Source: Treponema sp. (GTDB taxonomy: Bacteria > Spirochaetota > Spirochaetia > Treponematales > Treponemataceae). Taken from it: 64,000 nucleotides of DNA. The notes beneath the pieces were generated by a model that was not told where the DNA came from, did not search any database, and saw nothing but the letters and a program-made list of their open reading frames with translations. The stretch is from assembly GCA_024402635.1 (NCBI GenBank), contig JAKSTJ010000009.1:1-64000 (forward strand). The letters run 5' to 3'. Both the position numbers and the translations under genes were made by a program. Below, one piece after another: positions 7,050-16,226 of this stretch. Position 1 is the first letter of the stretch; every line of letters starts with the position of its first letter.

Positions 7050-9818
7050 TTACCATGGAAGTTTAGTACTGTCGCTTACGAATGTAAATTTTATATCTTT
7101 TAATTTGAGACCATTATTTGCAACTTGTAATCGGCAGACACTAAAGCGGGTAGGAAGAACAATTTCTTTTGAAATTTCAACTTCTTTTCCGTTTGTTCCC
7201 TGGAAAGTGAAGCTGGCAATTGGAATACCGGTGTAGAAAATTGTACAAGGTAATTGCGCAAGTTCATTTAATTCTGAACTTCCTGTTAAAGTGATTTTAT
7301 AAGTACCAAGTTTCTGAACATCAAGAGCAAGAATGTAATTTGAGTTCGCTTTGCATTCCTGATAAGTTAAATCAAAAGCAACATCTCCATTAAGAACTGT
7401 AAAATTGATATCTTCAAGATTAATGTCATCAGCTTCTTTTGGACGATTGATGATTTCAATTTCTGGAGCTGTACCCAAAAGTCTTTGCATTGCAGTTGTT
7501 TCCATTGCATGATTACAAATATTAATTGCACTTCGCTGTAATTCTGCCCGGGTAACTTTTCCCTGACTTAATGCTACAAGAGTATTATCGCCACCTTCAT
7601 TCTTTGCACCGTTTGGACAGCACATATACAAATCATTCTGAGAACGAATCATTGCGCCAAAATTGTTTTTATCTGAAGGACCTTTTTCTTCGTTGATGTT
7701 TGCCCACCAGTCAGTCATAACAATTCCGTTGAATCCCCACTCTTTTCGGAGAATAGTTGTATTGAGATCGTAACAACTGGCAGTATAAAGACCATTTACC
7801 AATCCGTAAGTTGTCATTACAGAATTTGCATAACCGCTTTCAACTGCAATCTGGAATCCTTTTAAATAAATTTCCCGTAATGCTCTTTCTGAAATAACTG
7901 AATCCTGTGCGTATCGGTTTGTTTCCTGATTGTTACCGCAGAAATGTTTGATTGTACCAGTTACGCCAGAATTACGTAAACCTTTTACCATTGCTGTACC
8001 AATTTGACCTGTAACAAAAGGATCTTCTGAAAAATATTCAAAATTACGGCCGTTTAAAGGATGACGGTGAATATTCATACCAGGTCCAAGAAGATTTTCA
8101 ACATGATTTTCAATCATTTCCAGACCAGTAAAACTGTATAATTTTGTAACTAAATCTTTGTTAAAACTGCAGGCAAGAGAAGTTCCATTTGGAAGTGCAA
8201 AGGCCTTTATTCCACAGTCAAGACGCATTCCAGAAGGTCCGTCATCACAACAGCAGGCAGGAATTCCAAAAGTGTTGCGTAATCTTGGAGAAACACCACC
8301 AAATGCAGAGGCTGTACCAGGTGTTACAAGACTTGAACCCATTCCTTCGCCACGAATAATGCAGGATAAATCATCATCTGTAAACTGAGCAACAAAATCT
8401 TCAATTGAGGCTTTTTTATTAAGGACATCACAAAGTTTAATAGATGTTGTTGTAACCTGAGGAATTTCCTGTGGAATATTCTGATTTCTTCGTTCAATCA
8501 TGGAAACTGTTCTTAATGGTGTTTTTTCCATTTCCAGTTTTCCGTTGTTGTTGTGGAATCGGTTAAATGCTTTTACAGGAGCAAGTGCTTCTTCACATTG
8601 TTTCAAGACGATTGTTTCATTTAAGTTGAATGAAAGAATTTTTTCCGTAGCACGGACAGAATTTCCTGAATATACATTGTATTCACCAGCTTCCAGAATA
8701 AATGCTGATTTATTTCCAGTAACGCCGCTGTCATCATAAGATGCAAAAGTTTCGTATGGAATTGTGAAATCAATAGCTTCTTCCTGACCAGGTTTAAGTT
8801 CCTGAGTTTTTGCAAATTCTACAAGAACTCTGGATGCTTTTCCAAGTTTTCCATCTGGTGTCTGAATGTAAATCTGAGGAACTTCTTTACCATTGCAAGA
8901 ACCTGTATTTTTTACTTTTATGCTGATTTTTACAGTTCTGTTTTTTTCATCATTTGAAGCATTTGTACAGGAAATCTGGAAAGTTGTATAGGAAAGACCG
9001 TATCCAAATGGATAACGAACGGCAGATTTTGCAAAAGTTTCGAAATATCGGTAACCAACAAAAATGTCTTCTTCGTAACAGTTTCCATCAGGATTTCCAA
9101 AAGTGTTGTCAGAAGGATAATCACTGATTTTATAAGCAATAGTATCTGTTAATTTTCCAGAAGGACAGGTTTTTCCAGTTAAAACGTCAATTGTACCAAG
9201 ACCGCCTAACATTCCGCCTTGCCATACATATAAAACTGCATCAGGAGAATAATCATCCACAAAACTCATATCAATGATATTTCCAACATTTAAGAGAATA
9301 ATCATCTTCTTAAAACCGGCTCGAACTTTTGCCAGCATGTCAGATTCTTCTTTAGTTAAAAGATAAGAGCCTTCTGTTGCAGAATTATCTTTGTCTTCAC
9401 CGGCTGTTCTACCAATAATTACAATTGCAGTATCAGAAAAATCTGCAGCTTCAGAAATTATTTCCTGAGTTAATGGCATTTCGTCCTGAGACCATCTTTC
9501 TTTGCCCCAACCAAGGCCTTCATCATAAGGATGCGTTTTTTCCCATTCAGCATAAATTTCCTGAAGTTTTTTATTTATAATGAGAGTTTTATCTTCTTCG
9601 ATTCCATCAATTATTGAATATACTTTTGAAACATTTACTTTTCCGCCAGAACCAGTTCCACTTTTGTAGTAAGAATTTTGAATTCGGCCAAAAACTGATA
9701 TTTTAGTATTTTTTTGAAGAGGGAGTACCTGATTTTTATTTTCAAGTAAAACACATCCTTCGCTGATTGCCTGAATGGCAGTTTTTTTGTATTCGTTCCA
9801 ATCTAATGTGATTTTCAT
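7050..9818 (-). CDS. Domain-swapped GH3 glycosidase (beta-glucosidase/xylosidase type)
   Basis: A predicted cytoplasmic exo-acting glycoside hydrolase of family 3, 922 residues, no signal peptide. Domain order is reversed compared with most GH3. The alpha/beta sandwich (GH3_C, starting ISEGCVLLENK) comes first, at about 15-240. An Fn3-like module follows at about 260-400, with its PFGYGLSYTTF entry motif. The (beta/alpha)8 domain lies at about 450-800, with KHFCGNNQE near 623 and the likely nucleophile Asp in GIVMTDWW near 702. A C-terminal beta-rich extension of about 100 residues follows. This swapped order is known from some rumen bacterial beta-glucosidases such as Ruminococcus albus. AGAGGAAA lies 5-6 nt before the ATG. 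Substrate cannot be told from the sequence; beta-glucosides or xylosides are likely. Confidence 0.9.
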   Translation of the reverse strand: MKITLDWNEYKKTAIQAISEGCVLLENKNQVLPLQKNTKISVFGRIQNSYYKSGTGSGGKVNVSKVYSIIDGIEEDKTLIINKKLQEIYAEWEKTHPYDEGLGWGKERWSQDEMPLTQEIISEAADFSDTAIVIIGRTAGEDKDNSATEGSYLLTKEESDMLAKVRAGFKKMIILLNVGNIIDMSFVDDYSPDAVLYVWQGGMLGGLGTIDVLTGKTCPSGKLTDTIAYKISDYPSDNTFGNPDGNCYEEDIFVGYRYFETFAKSAVRYPFGYGLSYTTFQISCTNASNDEKNRTVKISIKVKNTGSCNGKEVPQIYIQTPDGKLGKASRVLVEFAKTQELKPGQEEAIDFTIPYETFASYDDSGVTGNKSAFILEAGEYNVYSGNSVRATEKILSFNLNETIVLKQCEEALAPVKAFNRFHNNNGKLEMEKTPLRTVSMIERRNQNIPQEIPQVTTTSIKLCDVLNKKASIEDFVAQFTDDDLSCIIRGEGMGSSLVTPGTASAFGGVSPRLRNTFGIPACCCDDGPSGMRLDCGIKAFALPNGTSLACSFNKDLVTKLYSFTGLEMIENHVENLLGPGMNIHRHPLNGRNFEYFSEDPFVTGQIGTAMVKGLRNSGVTGTIKHFCGNNQETNRYAQDSVISERALREIYLKGFQIAVESGYANSVMTTYGLVNGLYTASCYDLNTTILRKEWGFNGIVMTDWWANINEEKGPSDKNNFGAMIRSQNDLYMCCPNGAKNEGGDNTLVALSQGKVTRAELQRSAINICNHAMETTAMQRLLGTAPEIEIINRPKEADDINLEDINFTVLNGDVAFDLTYQECKANSNYILALDVQKLGTYKITLTGSSELNELAQLPCTIFYTGIPIASFTFQGTNGKEVEISKEIVLPTRFSVCRLQVANNGLKLKDIKFTFVSDSTKLPW

Positions 9819-9924
9819 AAAATTTCCTCTGAGCGTAAGTATATAAAAAAAAGAAACTCTGTTATAGGTAGAAATAACATAAAAATTGTATGAGTATATA
9901 CTAATAATTGCGGGAATTTAAGAT

Positions 9925-11010
9925 TTATCTGCAGTCAGGTAAAAATATCTGTATTGATTCAAAAATTCTTAAAAGAATTATATCAAATGTTTCAGTTCCG
10001 GAAATTTCCTGTTTGATTGTGTCATTATTATAAGTAATCTGATATTCCCAGGTTTTAAAATTAATATTATCTCTTGTTTCAACACCTGGCATTTCTGGAT
10101 ATGCTTCTTTCATTTCCAGTAAAAGTTGGGTTAAGAGAGGATCTTTTGACTGGTCGATTAAAGGTGAAAGACCGTATCCCAGCTCTATAAGCAGAGTCTT
10201 ATTTTCTGACTCAGAAACATTTTCTTTTTTCTTTTCTGATTTCTTAATTTTTTTGTTTTTTGCTCCAGAGGATTTTGTAGCCTTGTATTTATGCATTTTT
10301 GTATTAATTTTCAGGGGCTTTTCAGTTTTTTTTGTAAATCTGCAGGTTATTAAAATAGAAAGGCAGATAATAATAAAAGGAATTATAAAAAGAATTCCAT
10401 TCCACAAAGTAATTGCCGTTGCTTTTGCAAAAGCCTTTTCAGCTGGCATGGAATAAAAGAATTTTCTTGCAATAAAACAAAAACATAAATTTAGAAAAAT
10501 AATCAGAATTGTGATTAAGGAATTACGAAAAACAAGTTTTGAAGCACTGTTCATTTTTTCAAAAAATTTAATTTGTTTTTCTATATTATCCTGACGTTTT
10601 TGAGCCTGTTTTTCGGAAATCTGACGGTTTAATTCTGCACGGTAAATTTCTCTGATTTTAGAAGGCATTGAGTTTACAGAAAATTTATTGTAAATAGTGG
10701 CAAAATCTCTTGCACATTTTGCGGCACAAGGAATTTCCAGACAAAGCAGGGCAATAATAATTAAAATTGCACATAAAGATGCTGGCAGGGAAATAATTAC
10801 TTTTTCAACTTCTCTGTAAATGCTTAAATTTCGTCTGTAAAAACTGCTGAAAAGAACAAATGCAATTTGAAGTAAAAGGCCGCCTGTTGCTGTAAGTTTG
10901 ATTATTACCGGAAATTTTATAAAAGCTTTGAATCTCCAGGGAGTATAGGAAATTGATAGAATCAACAGTGTTAAGAAAAAATAAGAACCGGAAATAATTT
11001 TTAAGGCCAT
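9925..11010 (-). CDS. Multi-spanning membrane protein with an FlhA-like C-terminal module
   Basis: A protein of 361 residues not assignable to a named family. Five hydrophobic segments are seen, three in residues 5-110 and two at about 180-250. A Lys/Glu-rich linker follows, then a cytoplasmic tail from about residue 270. That tail reads LIELGYGLSPLID, later TRDNINFKTWEY. It resembles the start of the FlhA/FHIPEP cytoplasmic domain, where ELGYGLIPLVD is followed by a helix and RDNIQLKPNEY. The rest of FlhA is absent. It may be a truncated, repurposed export-gate module. A TATAAT box ends 5 nt before the ATG, which suggests a leaderless message. The function is unknown. Confidence 0.6.
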   Translation of the reverse strand: MALKIISGSYFFLTLLILSISYTPWRFKAFIKFPVIIKLTATGGLLLQIAFVLFSSFYRRNLSIYREVEKVIISLPASLCAILIIIALLCLEIPCAAKCARDFATIYNKFSVNSMPSKIREIYRAELNRQISEKQAQKRQDNIEKQIKFFEKMNSASKLVFRNSLITILIIFLNLCFCFIARKFFYSMPAEKAFAKATAITLWNGILFIIPFIIICLSILITCRFTKKTEKPLKINTKMHKYKATKSSGAKNKKIKKSEKKKENVSESENKTLLIELGYGLSPLIDQSKDPLLTQLLLEMKEAYPEMPGVETRDNINFKTWEYQITYNNDTIKQEISGTETFDIILLRIFESIQIFLPDCR

Positions 11011-11015
11011 ATAGA

Positions 11016-11021
11016 ATTATA
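11016..11021 (-). promoter_or_regulatory. -10 box, probably leaderless
   Basis: A perfect TATAAT on the - strand ends 5 nt before the ATG at 11010, placing the expected transcription start at or next to the start codon. No good -35 hexamer is seen at 16-18 nt. Confidence 0.45.
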
Positions 11022-11182
11022 TCAAAATAAACTTGAATTACTCTAGTAAAAATTTAGGATTAATTTAATCAAAAATCAGGAATAAAATGTAATATATACA
11101 AATAATCTGATATTAACACAATTATTACGATACAAATATATTCTATTGTAATTTAGATTAAACTCAGAGGTGTAAAATTTAT

Positions 11183-14100
11183 ATGAAAGGAATAACACAG
11201 TCTGAGTTAAAATCAAAATTTGAAAATAAAGCCAAAGGTTCTTTTGTTTCACTAAATAACGAACTTTTTTATTGCATTAAAAATTATAATCTGATGGATA
11301 ATTTTTTTATGACAATTACCAGTGCCAGTGATGTATGGAATACATTATGGTCAAAAGGTGGAATTACAGCAGGTCGAATTGATTGTGATCATGCAATTTT
11401 TCCTTATTACACTGCAGATAAAGTTGCTGACGGAAAAGATTTTACCGGCTCATGTACAGTTATTCTTGTAGAGAAAGATGAACAGAAATTTGTGTGGGAA
11501 CCATTTTCTGAAAACGCAGAAATTAATTATCAGATTCAAAGAAATTTATATAAAAACACTTCCGGTTCAAAAGTTATATTTGAAGAAATCAATGAGGATT
11601 TAGGTTTAACTTTTAAGTATGCATGGACTTCTGGCGATAAATACGGACTTATTAAACAGAGTCAGATTATTAACAATACAAAAAATACTATAAAACTTCA
11701 GATTCTTGACGGTTGCCGAAATATTTTACCTGCTGGTTCAACTGCTGATTTTCAGAATGTAAAAAGTGTTCTGCTTGATGCTTATAAAAAAACTGATTTT
11801 GATGAAAAGTCTGGTTTAACTGTTTTTGCTCTTTCTTCAGTTCCAACTGATAAAGCTGAACCAAGTGAAGGACTTTCTGCTAACGTTTGCTGGTTTACTT
11901 CGGAAGGAAAAATTTATACAGATGTAAATAATATTCAGAAATTTATTCTTGGAGAATCTTTGATTCAGAATAAAGTATTAAAAGGTGGTCGTCCTGCCTG
12001 TTTACAGTTAAAAGATTTTTCTTTAAGTTCAATGGCAGAAGAAGAATGGTATCAGATTTTTGATACAAATCTTTCAAACAGTCAGGTAAATAATCTTAAA
12101 CTGGAACTTCAGAATAAAGCGGAAATTGTAAAAGATTTGCTTAAAGATATTGAAGATAATCAAAAAGCTCTGGAACAATTAATTTTTGAAGCAGATGGAA
12201 TTCAAAATACTAATGATGTAAATGCCGCCGTTCATCACAAAGCAAACGTTCTTTTTAATATAATGAGAGGTGGAATTTTTGCAGACAATGGAAATATTCC
12301 TCCAAAAGATTTTATAAAATTTGTACAGGAAAGAAATAATGCTTTTGTTCCTGTGGTAGAAAAACTTTTGTCTGACAAAGGTGACAGAGCATTTTCTTAT
12401 GAAGAATTGCTGGAACTGATTTCAAATACAAAAAATCCTCAGCTTATGAGACTTTTTCTTGAATATCTTCCACTTATTTTCTCACGACGTCACGGAGATC
12501 CAAGTCGTCCATGGAATCGTTTTTCTATTAAAATCACAGATGAAAATAAAAATAGAATTTATAATTATGAAGGAAACTGGCGTGATATTTTCCAGAACTG
12601 GGAAGCATTGTGTATGTCTTATCCTTCGTACACAAAAAATATTATTGCAAAATTTCTTAATGCAATGACAATTGATGGTTTTAATCCATATAGAATTTCT
12701 CGTGATGGAGTAGATTGGGAAATTCTAGATCCAACTGATCCATGGTCAAATATTGGTTACTGGAATGATCATCAGGTTATTTATCTGCAGAAACTTCTGG
12801 AATTTCAGTACAAACTTGAGCCTGAAACCATTTTTAAATTCCTGAACGAAAAATTATTTTCAACTTCAAACATTCCTTACAGAATTAAAAATTATTCAGA
12901 AATTTTAAAAAATCCTCGTTCTACAGTTCTTTTTGATATAGAATTAAGCAATCGTCTTTTTGATAATACAAAAATGTACGGATCAGATTCGAAACTGGTT
13001 TTAAATAACAATAAAACTGATGATGTAGAACTTGTTTCCATGTTTACTAAAATAATTCAGATTATACTTGCAAAACTGGCCAATTATGTTCCAGCAGGTG
13101 GAATCTGGATGAATACTCAGCGTCCTGAATGGAATGATGCAAACAATGCTTTGGCAGGCTACGGTCTTTCAATGGTAACATTGTACTACTTATATAGAAT
13201 GATTAATTTCCTTAGAAAAACTGTTTCAGAAAGTAGTGATGAAAAATATTTGCTTCCAGATGAAACTGCAGATTTTCTTAAAGAAATGTTCAAATTGTAT
13301 AAAAATACAAATCCTGTAGAACTTGCAGATTGGACAGATAAAACTGCCTGTGCTAAAAGAAAAGATTTTGTTGATGCAGAAGAATTGCTTTTTCAAGTAC
13401 AACGGGAATCTCTTTATAAAAATGGACACAGCAAAAAAGAAACCGTTTTTTCTAAATCAGAAATCGAAGAAATTCTTAATGTATTCCTGACTCATCTTGA
13501 AAATACAATTCAAAAAAATAAACGTAGTGATGGACTTTATCATGCATATAATATTCTTCATATTGAAGAAAAATCCATGTCTGTAAGTGATTTGACATTA
13601 ATGCTGGAAGGTCAGGTTGCAGTTCTTTCTTCCGGATGTTTAACAGCAGAAGAAGCACTGGAGCTTACAAGACTATTGAAAGAAAGTCCACTTTTTGTAG
13701 AAGATAGAAATACGTACATTTTGTATCCAAATAAAGAACTTCCGCTTTTCTGGGAAAAAAATAATTTTACTTTTGAAAAAATACAAATGCTTCCGGCAGC
13801 TAAAAAAATGTCTGACAGAGGGGACAGAGCAATTTTTACTTGTGAAGATAAAAATCCTGTTTCTTCAAGTCTTTGCCATTTTAATGCTGATTTTAAAAAT
13901 GTTGATTTTATGGAAGAAGCATTTAAAACCGTTGATATGAAAAATCCAGGACTTCTTTCATCTGAAGATAAAGATGGATTTAGAAAAGTTTATGAAGAGA
14001 TTTTCAATCATACAAGTTTTACCGGTCGTTCTGGAACCTTCTATGCTTATGAAGGATTAGGAAGTGTTTACTGGCACATGGTAGCAAAATTAATGGTTGC

Positions 14101-14575
14101 TGTTCAGGAATATATTCCACTTGCAGATGAAAAAACTGGAAAAGGGATTGTTGACGCATATTACGGAATTCGTTCTGGAATTGGATTTAATAAAACTCCA
14201 GCTGAATATGGTGCTTTCCCAACTGATCCATATTCTCATACACCAGAAGGGCAGGGTGCAAAACAACCTGGAATGACCGGACAGGTAAAAGAAGAAATAA
14301 TTACCCGCTGGTCTGAACTTGGTATGGAAATTGAAAATGGATGTTTAAGTTTTAATCCATATTATTTACAGTCAAAAGAATATTGTGATGATAAATTATC
14401 TTTCACAAGATTCGGAATTAATTTTTCATATGAAAAATCTGATGAATCTAAAGTTATTGTAAAGTTTGCTGATAGAGAAGAAACATTTGAAGGTAATAAA
14501 TTAAACTGCAATGTTTCAAGACAGATTTTTAATCGCTGTAAAGATATAGAAAAAGTAATTGTATTTATAAAATAG
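11183..14575 (+). CDS. Large phosphorylase-like six-hairpin glycosidase homologue (GH94/149/161-like)
   Basis: A protein of 1130 residues with no signal peptide. The N-terminal third (about 30-330) looks like the beta-sandwich of carbohydrate phosphorylases. The remainder looks like an (alpha/alpha)6 barrel, with aromatic-rich motifs such as DPWSNIGYWNDHQ (about 515), RPEWNDANNAL (about 647-657), GTFYAYEGLGSVYWHM (about 952) and HTPEGQGAKQPGMTGQ near the end. The WND motif at about 650-652 recalls the catalytic region of inverting phosphorylases (GH94 and the larger GH149 and GH161 families). The length fits the larger families. A beta-glucan oligosaccharide phosphorylase is the likeliest job, but the family is not certain. 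AGAGGTG lies about 11 nt before the ATG. Confidence 0.55.
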   Translation: MKGITQSELKSKFENKAKGSFVSLNNELFYCIKNYNLMDNFFMTITSASDVWNTLWSKGGITAGRIDCDHAIFPYYTADKVADGKDFTGSCTVILVEKDEQKFVWEPFSENAEINYQIQRNLYKNTSGSKVIFEEINEDLGLTFKYAWTSGDKYGLIKQSQIINNTKNTIKLQILDGCRNILPAGSTADFQNVKSVLLDAYKKTDFDEKSGLTVFALSSVPTDKAEPSEGLSANVCWFTSEGKIYTDVNNIQKFILGESLIQNKVLKGGRPACLQLKDFSLSSMAEEEWYQIFDTNLSNSQVNNLKLELQNKAEIVKDLLKDIEDNQKALEQLIFEADGIQNTNDVNAAVHHKANVLFNIMRGGIFADNGNIPPKDFIKFVQERNNAFVPVVEKLLSDKGDRAFSYEELLELISNTKNPQLMRLFLEYLPLIFSRRHGDPSRPWNRFSIKITDENKNRIYNYEGNWRDIFQNWEALCMSYPSYTKNIIAKFLNAMTIDGFNPYRISRDGVDWEILDPTDPWSNIGYWNDHQVIYLQKLLEFQYKLEPETIFKFLNEKLFSTSNIPYRIKNYSEILKNPRSTVLFDIELSNRLFDNTKMYGSDSKLVLNNNKTDDVELVSMFTKIIQIILAKLANYVPAGGIWMNTQRPEWNDANNALAGYGLSMVTLYYLYRMINFLRKTVSESSDEKYLLPDETADFLKEMFKLYKNTNPVELADWTDKTACAKRKDFVDAEELLFQVQRESLYKNGHSKKETVFSKSEIEEILNVFLTHLENTIQKNKRSDGLYHAYNILHIEEKSMSVSDLTLMLEGQVAVLSSGCLTAEEALELTRLLKESPLFVEDRNTYILYPNKELPLFWEKNNFTFEKIQMLPAAKKMSDRGDRAIFTCEDKNPVSSSLCHFNADFKNVDFMEEAFKTVDMKNPGLLSSEDKDGFRKVYEEIFNHTSFTGRSGTFYAYEGLGSVYWHMVAKLMVAVQEYIPLADEKTGKGIVDAYYGIRSGIGFNKTPAEYGAFPTDPYSHTPEGQGAKQPGMTGQVKEEIITRWSELGMEIENGCLSFNPYYLQSKEYCDDKLSFTRFGINFSYEKSDESKVIVKFADREETFEGNKLNCNVSRQIFNRCKDIEKVIVFIK

Positions 14576-14599
14576 ATTGAAAATTGTCCACATTGTGAA

Positions 14600-14628
14600 A
14601 TATTACAAATGTAAAATTTATGTAATAT
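14600..14628 (+). promoter_or_regulatory. Inverted repeat before the phosphotransferase gene
   Basis: ATATTAC (14600-14606) and GTAATAT (14622-14628) form a 7-bp inverted repeat around a 15-nt AT-rich centre, 28 nt ahead of the phosphotransferase start. It has no T tract after it, so an operator is more likely than a terminator. Weak support. Confidence 0.3.
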
Positions 14629-14656
14629 GTTGCAAATATAACAAAATATTATTAAT

Positions 14657-15733
14657 ATGATTAATATGAATAACGAGAAAGAGAAAAAACCTAAATACGA
14701 CTATAGTGCACAAACAGACTCCTACGTTGACGCTCTCATAATGAAGTTTTTGCCAAAGTTGGTAAATATAATTCCTTATGGTGTTCCAGCCAATATGATT
14801 ACAATCTGTTCTAATACATGTGCATTTATTGCTTTTGTAATCGCAATGCTTTCTGTAAAGAACATTTATACATTGTGGTTTGCCATTCCATTTTTATTGC
14901 TTGCATATTTAATGGGAGATTGTTTAGACGGTGCTCAGGCAAGAAGAACACATACAGGTTCTCAGCTTGGTGAATTTATGGATCATTTTTTGGATTGTTT
15001 TGTAACAGGAGAACTGGTAATTCCTGTTCTTGTTTGTTATCACGTAAGAAATCCTTGGATTGCCTTTATAATTTTAACTAAATCTTATATTACACAGGCA
15101 TCTGCATTCTGGGAAAGACATAAGAATGGTCATATGTATTTTGGAAAATTCAGTTCATCAGAAACTGTTTTATCTTTAGCAACAATCATGACTTTGTCGT
15201 ACTTTAACGTAATCAGAAATTTTGTTGAGCAGCCATTAAATAGTTTTGAATTTATTAATAAAATTTTTGGAACTTCATGGTCAGCAATTACAAATCTTTC
15301 AGTTGCAGAATTCTTTATTTGTGTATTCTTCTGTTTTACACTTATTTCGGATGTAATGACATTTGTAAGAACAAGAGGTGCTTCTTTAAGATTCTGGAGC
15401 TATTGTATTGCAGTTCTTCTGGTAACAAGTATTTTTGCTATTCAGAATCCTGATTTCTACTATATTCAGTTCTATGTAATCAGCTTTATGAATATTGATT
15501 ATATTGCATCATTGATTATTTCAATTACAACTAAAAAACGAGAACCTCATCCGGATTATCTGTTTGTTGCATTTGTTGTAATCAGTTTTGTTTTGAAATT
15601 GAATGTAAATATTGCACTTATTATTGAATTGTCTTATTTGACTGTAAAGATTCTTACAAAAGCGCTCTGTCATATAATTAAATTCAGAGAATGCTGGTAC
15701 TGGAAAAATCCTGCACCAGTTGTAGAATCATAA
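14657..15733 (+). CDS. CDP-alcohol phosphatidyltransferase, eukaryote-like choline/ethanolamine type
   Basis: This integral membrane enzyme transfers a phospho-alcohol from a CDP-activated donor, making phospholipid. The full catalytic pattern D-x2-DG-x2-AR-x8-G-x3-D-x3-D is present near residues 96-120, reading DGAQARR and then LGEFMDHFLD. The QARR and LGE-x2-DH spelling resembles eukaryotic cholinephosphotransferases and ethanolaminephosphotransferases more than bacterial PgsA or PssA. Treponemes are known to make phosphatidylcholine by a CDP-choline route, so a Kennedy-pathway step is the leading guess. Eight to ten hydrophobic segments are seen. The start is ATG 14657 or the in-frame ATG at 14666 (MNNEKEKK); neither has a clear Shine-Dalgarno sequence. 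No cytidylyltransferase or kinase gene lies nearby. Confidence 0.8.
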   Translation: MINMNNEKEKKPKYDYSAQTDSYVDALIMKFLPKLVNIIPYGVPANMITICSNTCAFIAFVIAMLSVKNIYTLWFAIPFLLLAYLMGDCLDGAQARRTHTGSQLGEFMDHFLDCFVTGELVIPVLVCYHVRNPWIAFIILTKSYITQASAFWERHKNGHMYFGKFSSSETVLSLATIMTLSYFNVIRNFVEQPLNSFEFINKIFGTSWSAITNLSVAEFFICVFFCFTLISDVMTFVRTRGASLRFWSYCIAVLLVTSIFAIQNPDFYYIQFYVISFMNIDYIASLIISITTKKREPHPDYLFVAFVVISFVLKLNVNIALIIELSYLTVKILTKALCHIIKFRECWYWKNPAPVVES

Positions 15734-15780
15734 AAAGAAATAAACTGATTTACCTATTGATTTTATAAGTCCAATAAAAA

Positions 15781-15830
15781 TATATACTGGGGGATTTAAT
15801 GCGGGGAAAGCCCGTAACACCCCAATATAT
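15781..15830. other. Two-stem inverted-repeat structure, possible RNA
   Basis: An outer pairing of TATA-CTGGGG with CCCC-A-ATATA (15783-15792 and 15820-15829) encloses a second hairpin CGGG-GAAAG-CCCG (15802-15814). There is no T tract, so it is not a standard terminator. It lies 48 nt past the phosphotransferase stop. It could be a processed 3' end, a small RNA or a mobile-repeat remnant. Confidence 0.3.
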
Positions 15831-15882
15831 TATTCCACTAACATGAATGTACTAAACCTACGTGTATTGGGATTAAAAAGTA

Positions 15883-16050
15883 TTACCAATACAAATTACT
15901 CAATATTTGCTTTTTATTACCATCCGGAACATAATGTCTACCACCGATTCGAACATTGTATTTTGATTTACTCACAAGGACTTTGCCAGTAGCAAGATTT
16001 TTCAATTTTTCATACTTTTTACCGTTAGTGAAAAGGTGATAAATCCACAT
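15883..16050 (-). CDS. Possible 55-residue basic protein
   Basis: This short reading frame codes for 55 residues starting MWIYHLFTNGKKYEKL and ending QILSNLYW. It is rich in Lys, Gly and aromatics and has a protein-like composition. No family was recognised. The first codons and about 15 nt of leader are repeated at 18006-18033, where the copy stops after five codons. That makes this gene, or its start region, one boundary of the accessory stretch. No clear ribosome binding site is visible. It may be a relic. The 15734-16358 gap otherwise holds only inverted repeats. Confidence 0.3.
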   Translation of the reverse strand: MWIYHLFTNGKKYEKLKNLATGKVLVSKSKYNVRIGGRHYVPDGNKKQILSNLYW

Positions 16051-16065
16051 AACATAATCTTAAAC
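16038..16065. repeat. 28-bp direct repeat, left copy
   Basis: GATAAATCCACATA is followed by A and then CATAATCTTAAAC. It matches 18006-18033 with one mismatch in 28. The two copies bracket the hairpin cluster and four small genes. Confidence 0.7.
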
Positions 16066-16226
16066 AGTTTTTAGTTTGCCTGCAACTCGGTTTTGAAAAT
16101 TTTGCTATGTGTTATTCTGACAAATATTTTTTTATGGAAATTTTTATCATATAAAACTTATGCATATTACTTATGAAATTCAAAAACAAAAAATAAAGAG
16201 CAAATAGTTAAAAAAAATTTGCGAAA

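Noticed and set aside
9925-11010. Calling the membrane protein FlhA itself
   Set aside because: It has only about five helices and a fragment of the cytoplasmic domain; FlhA is about 700 residues with a long conserved N-terminal gate.
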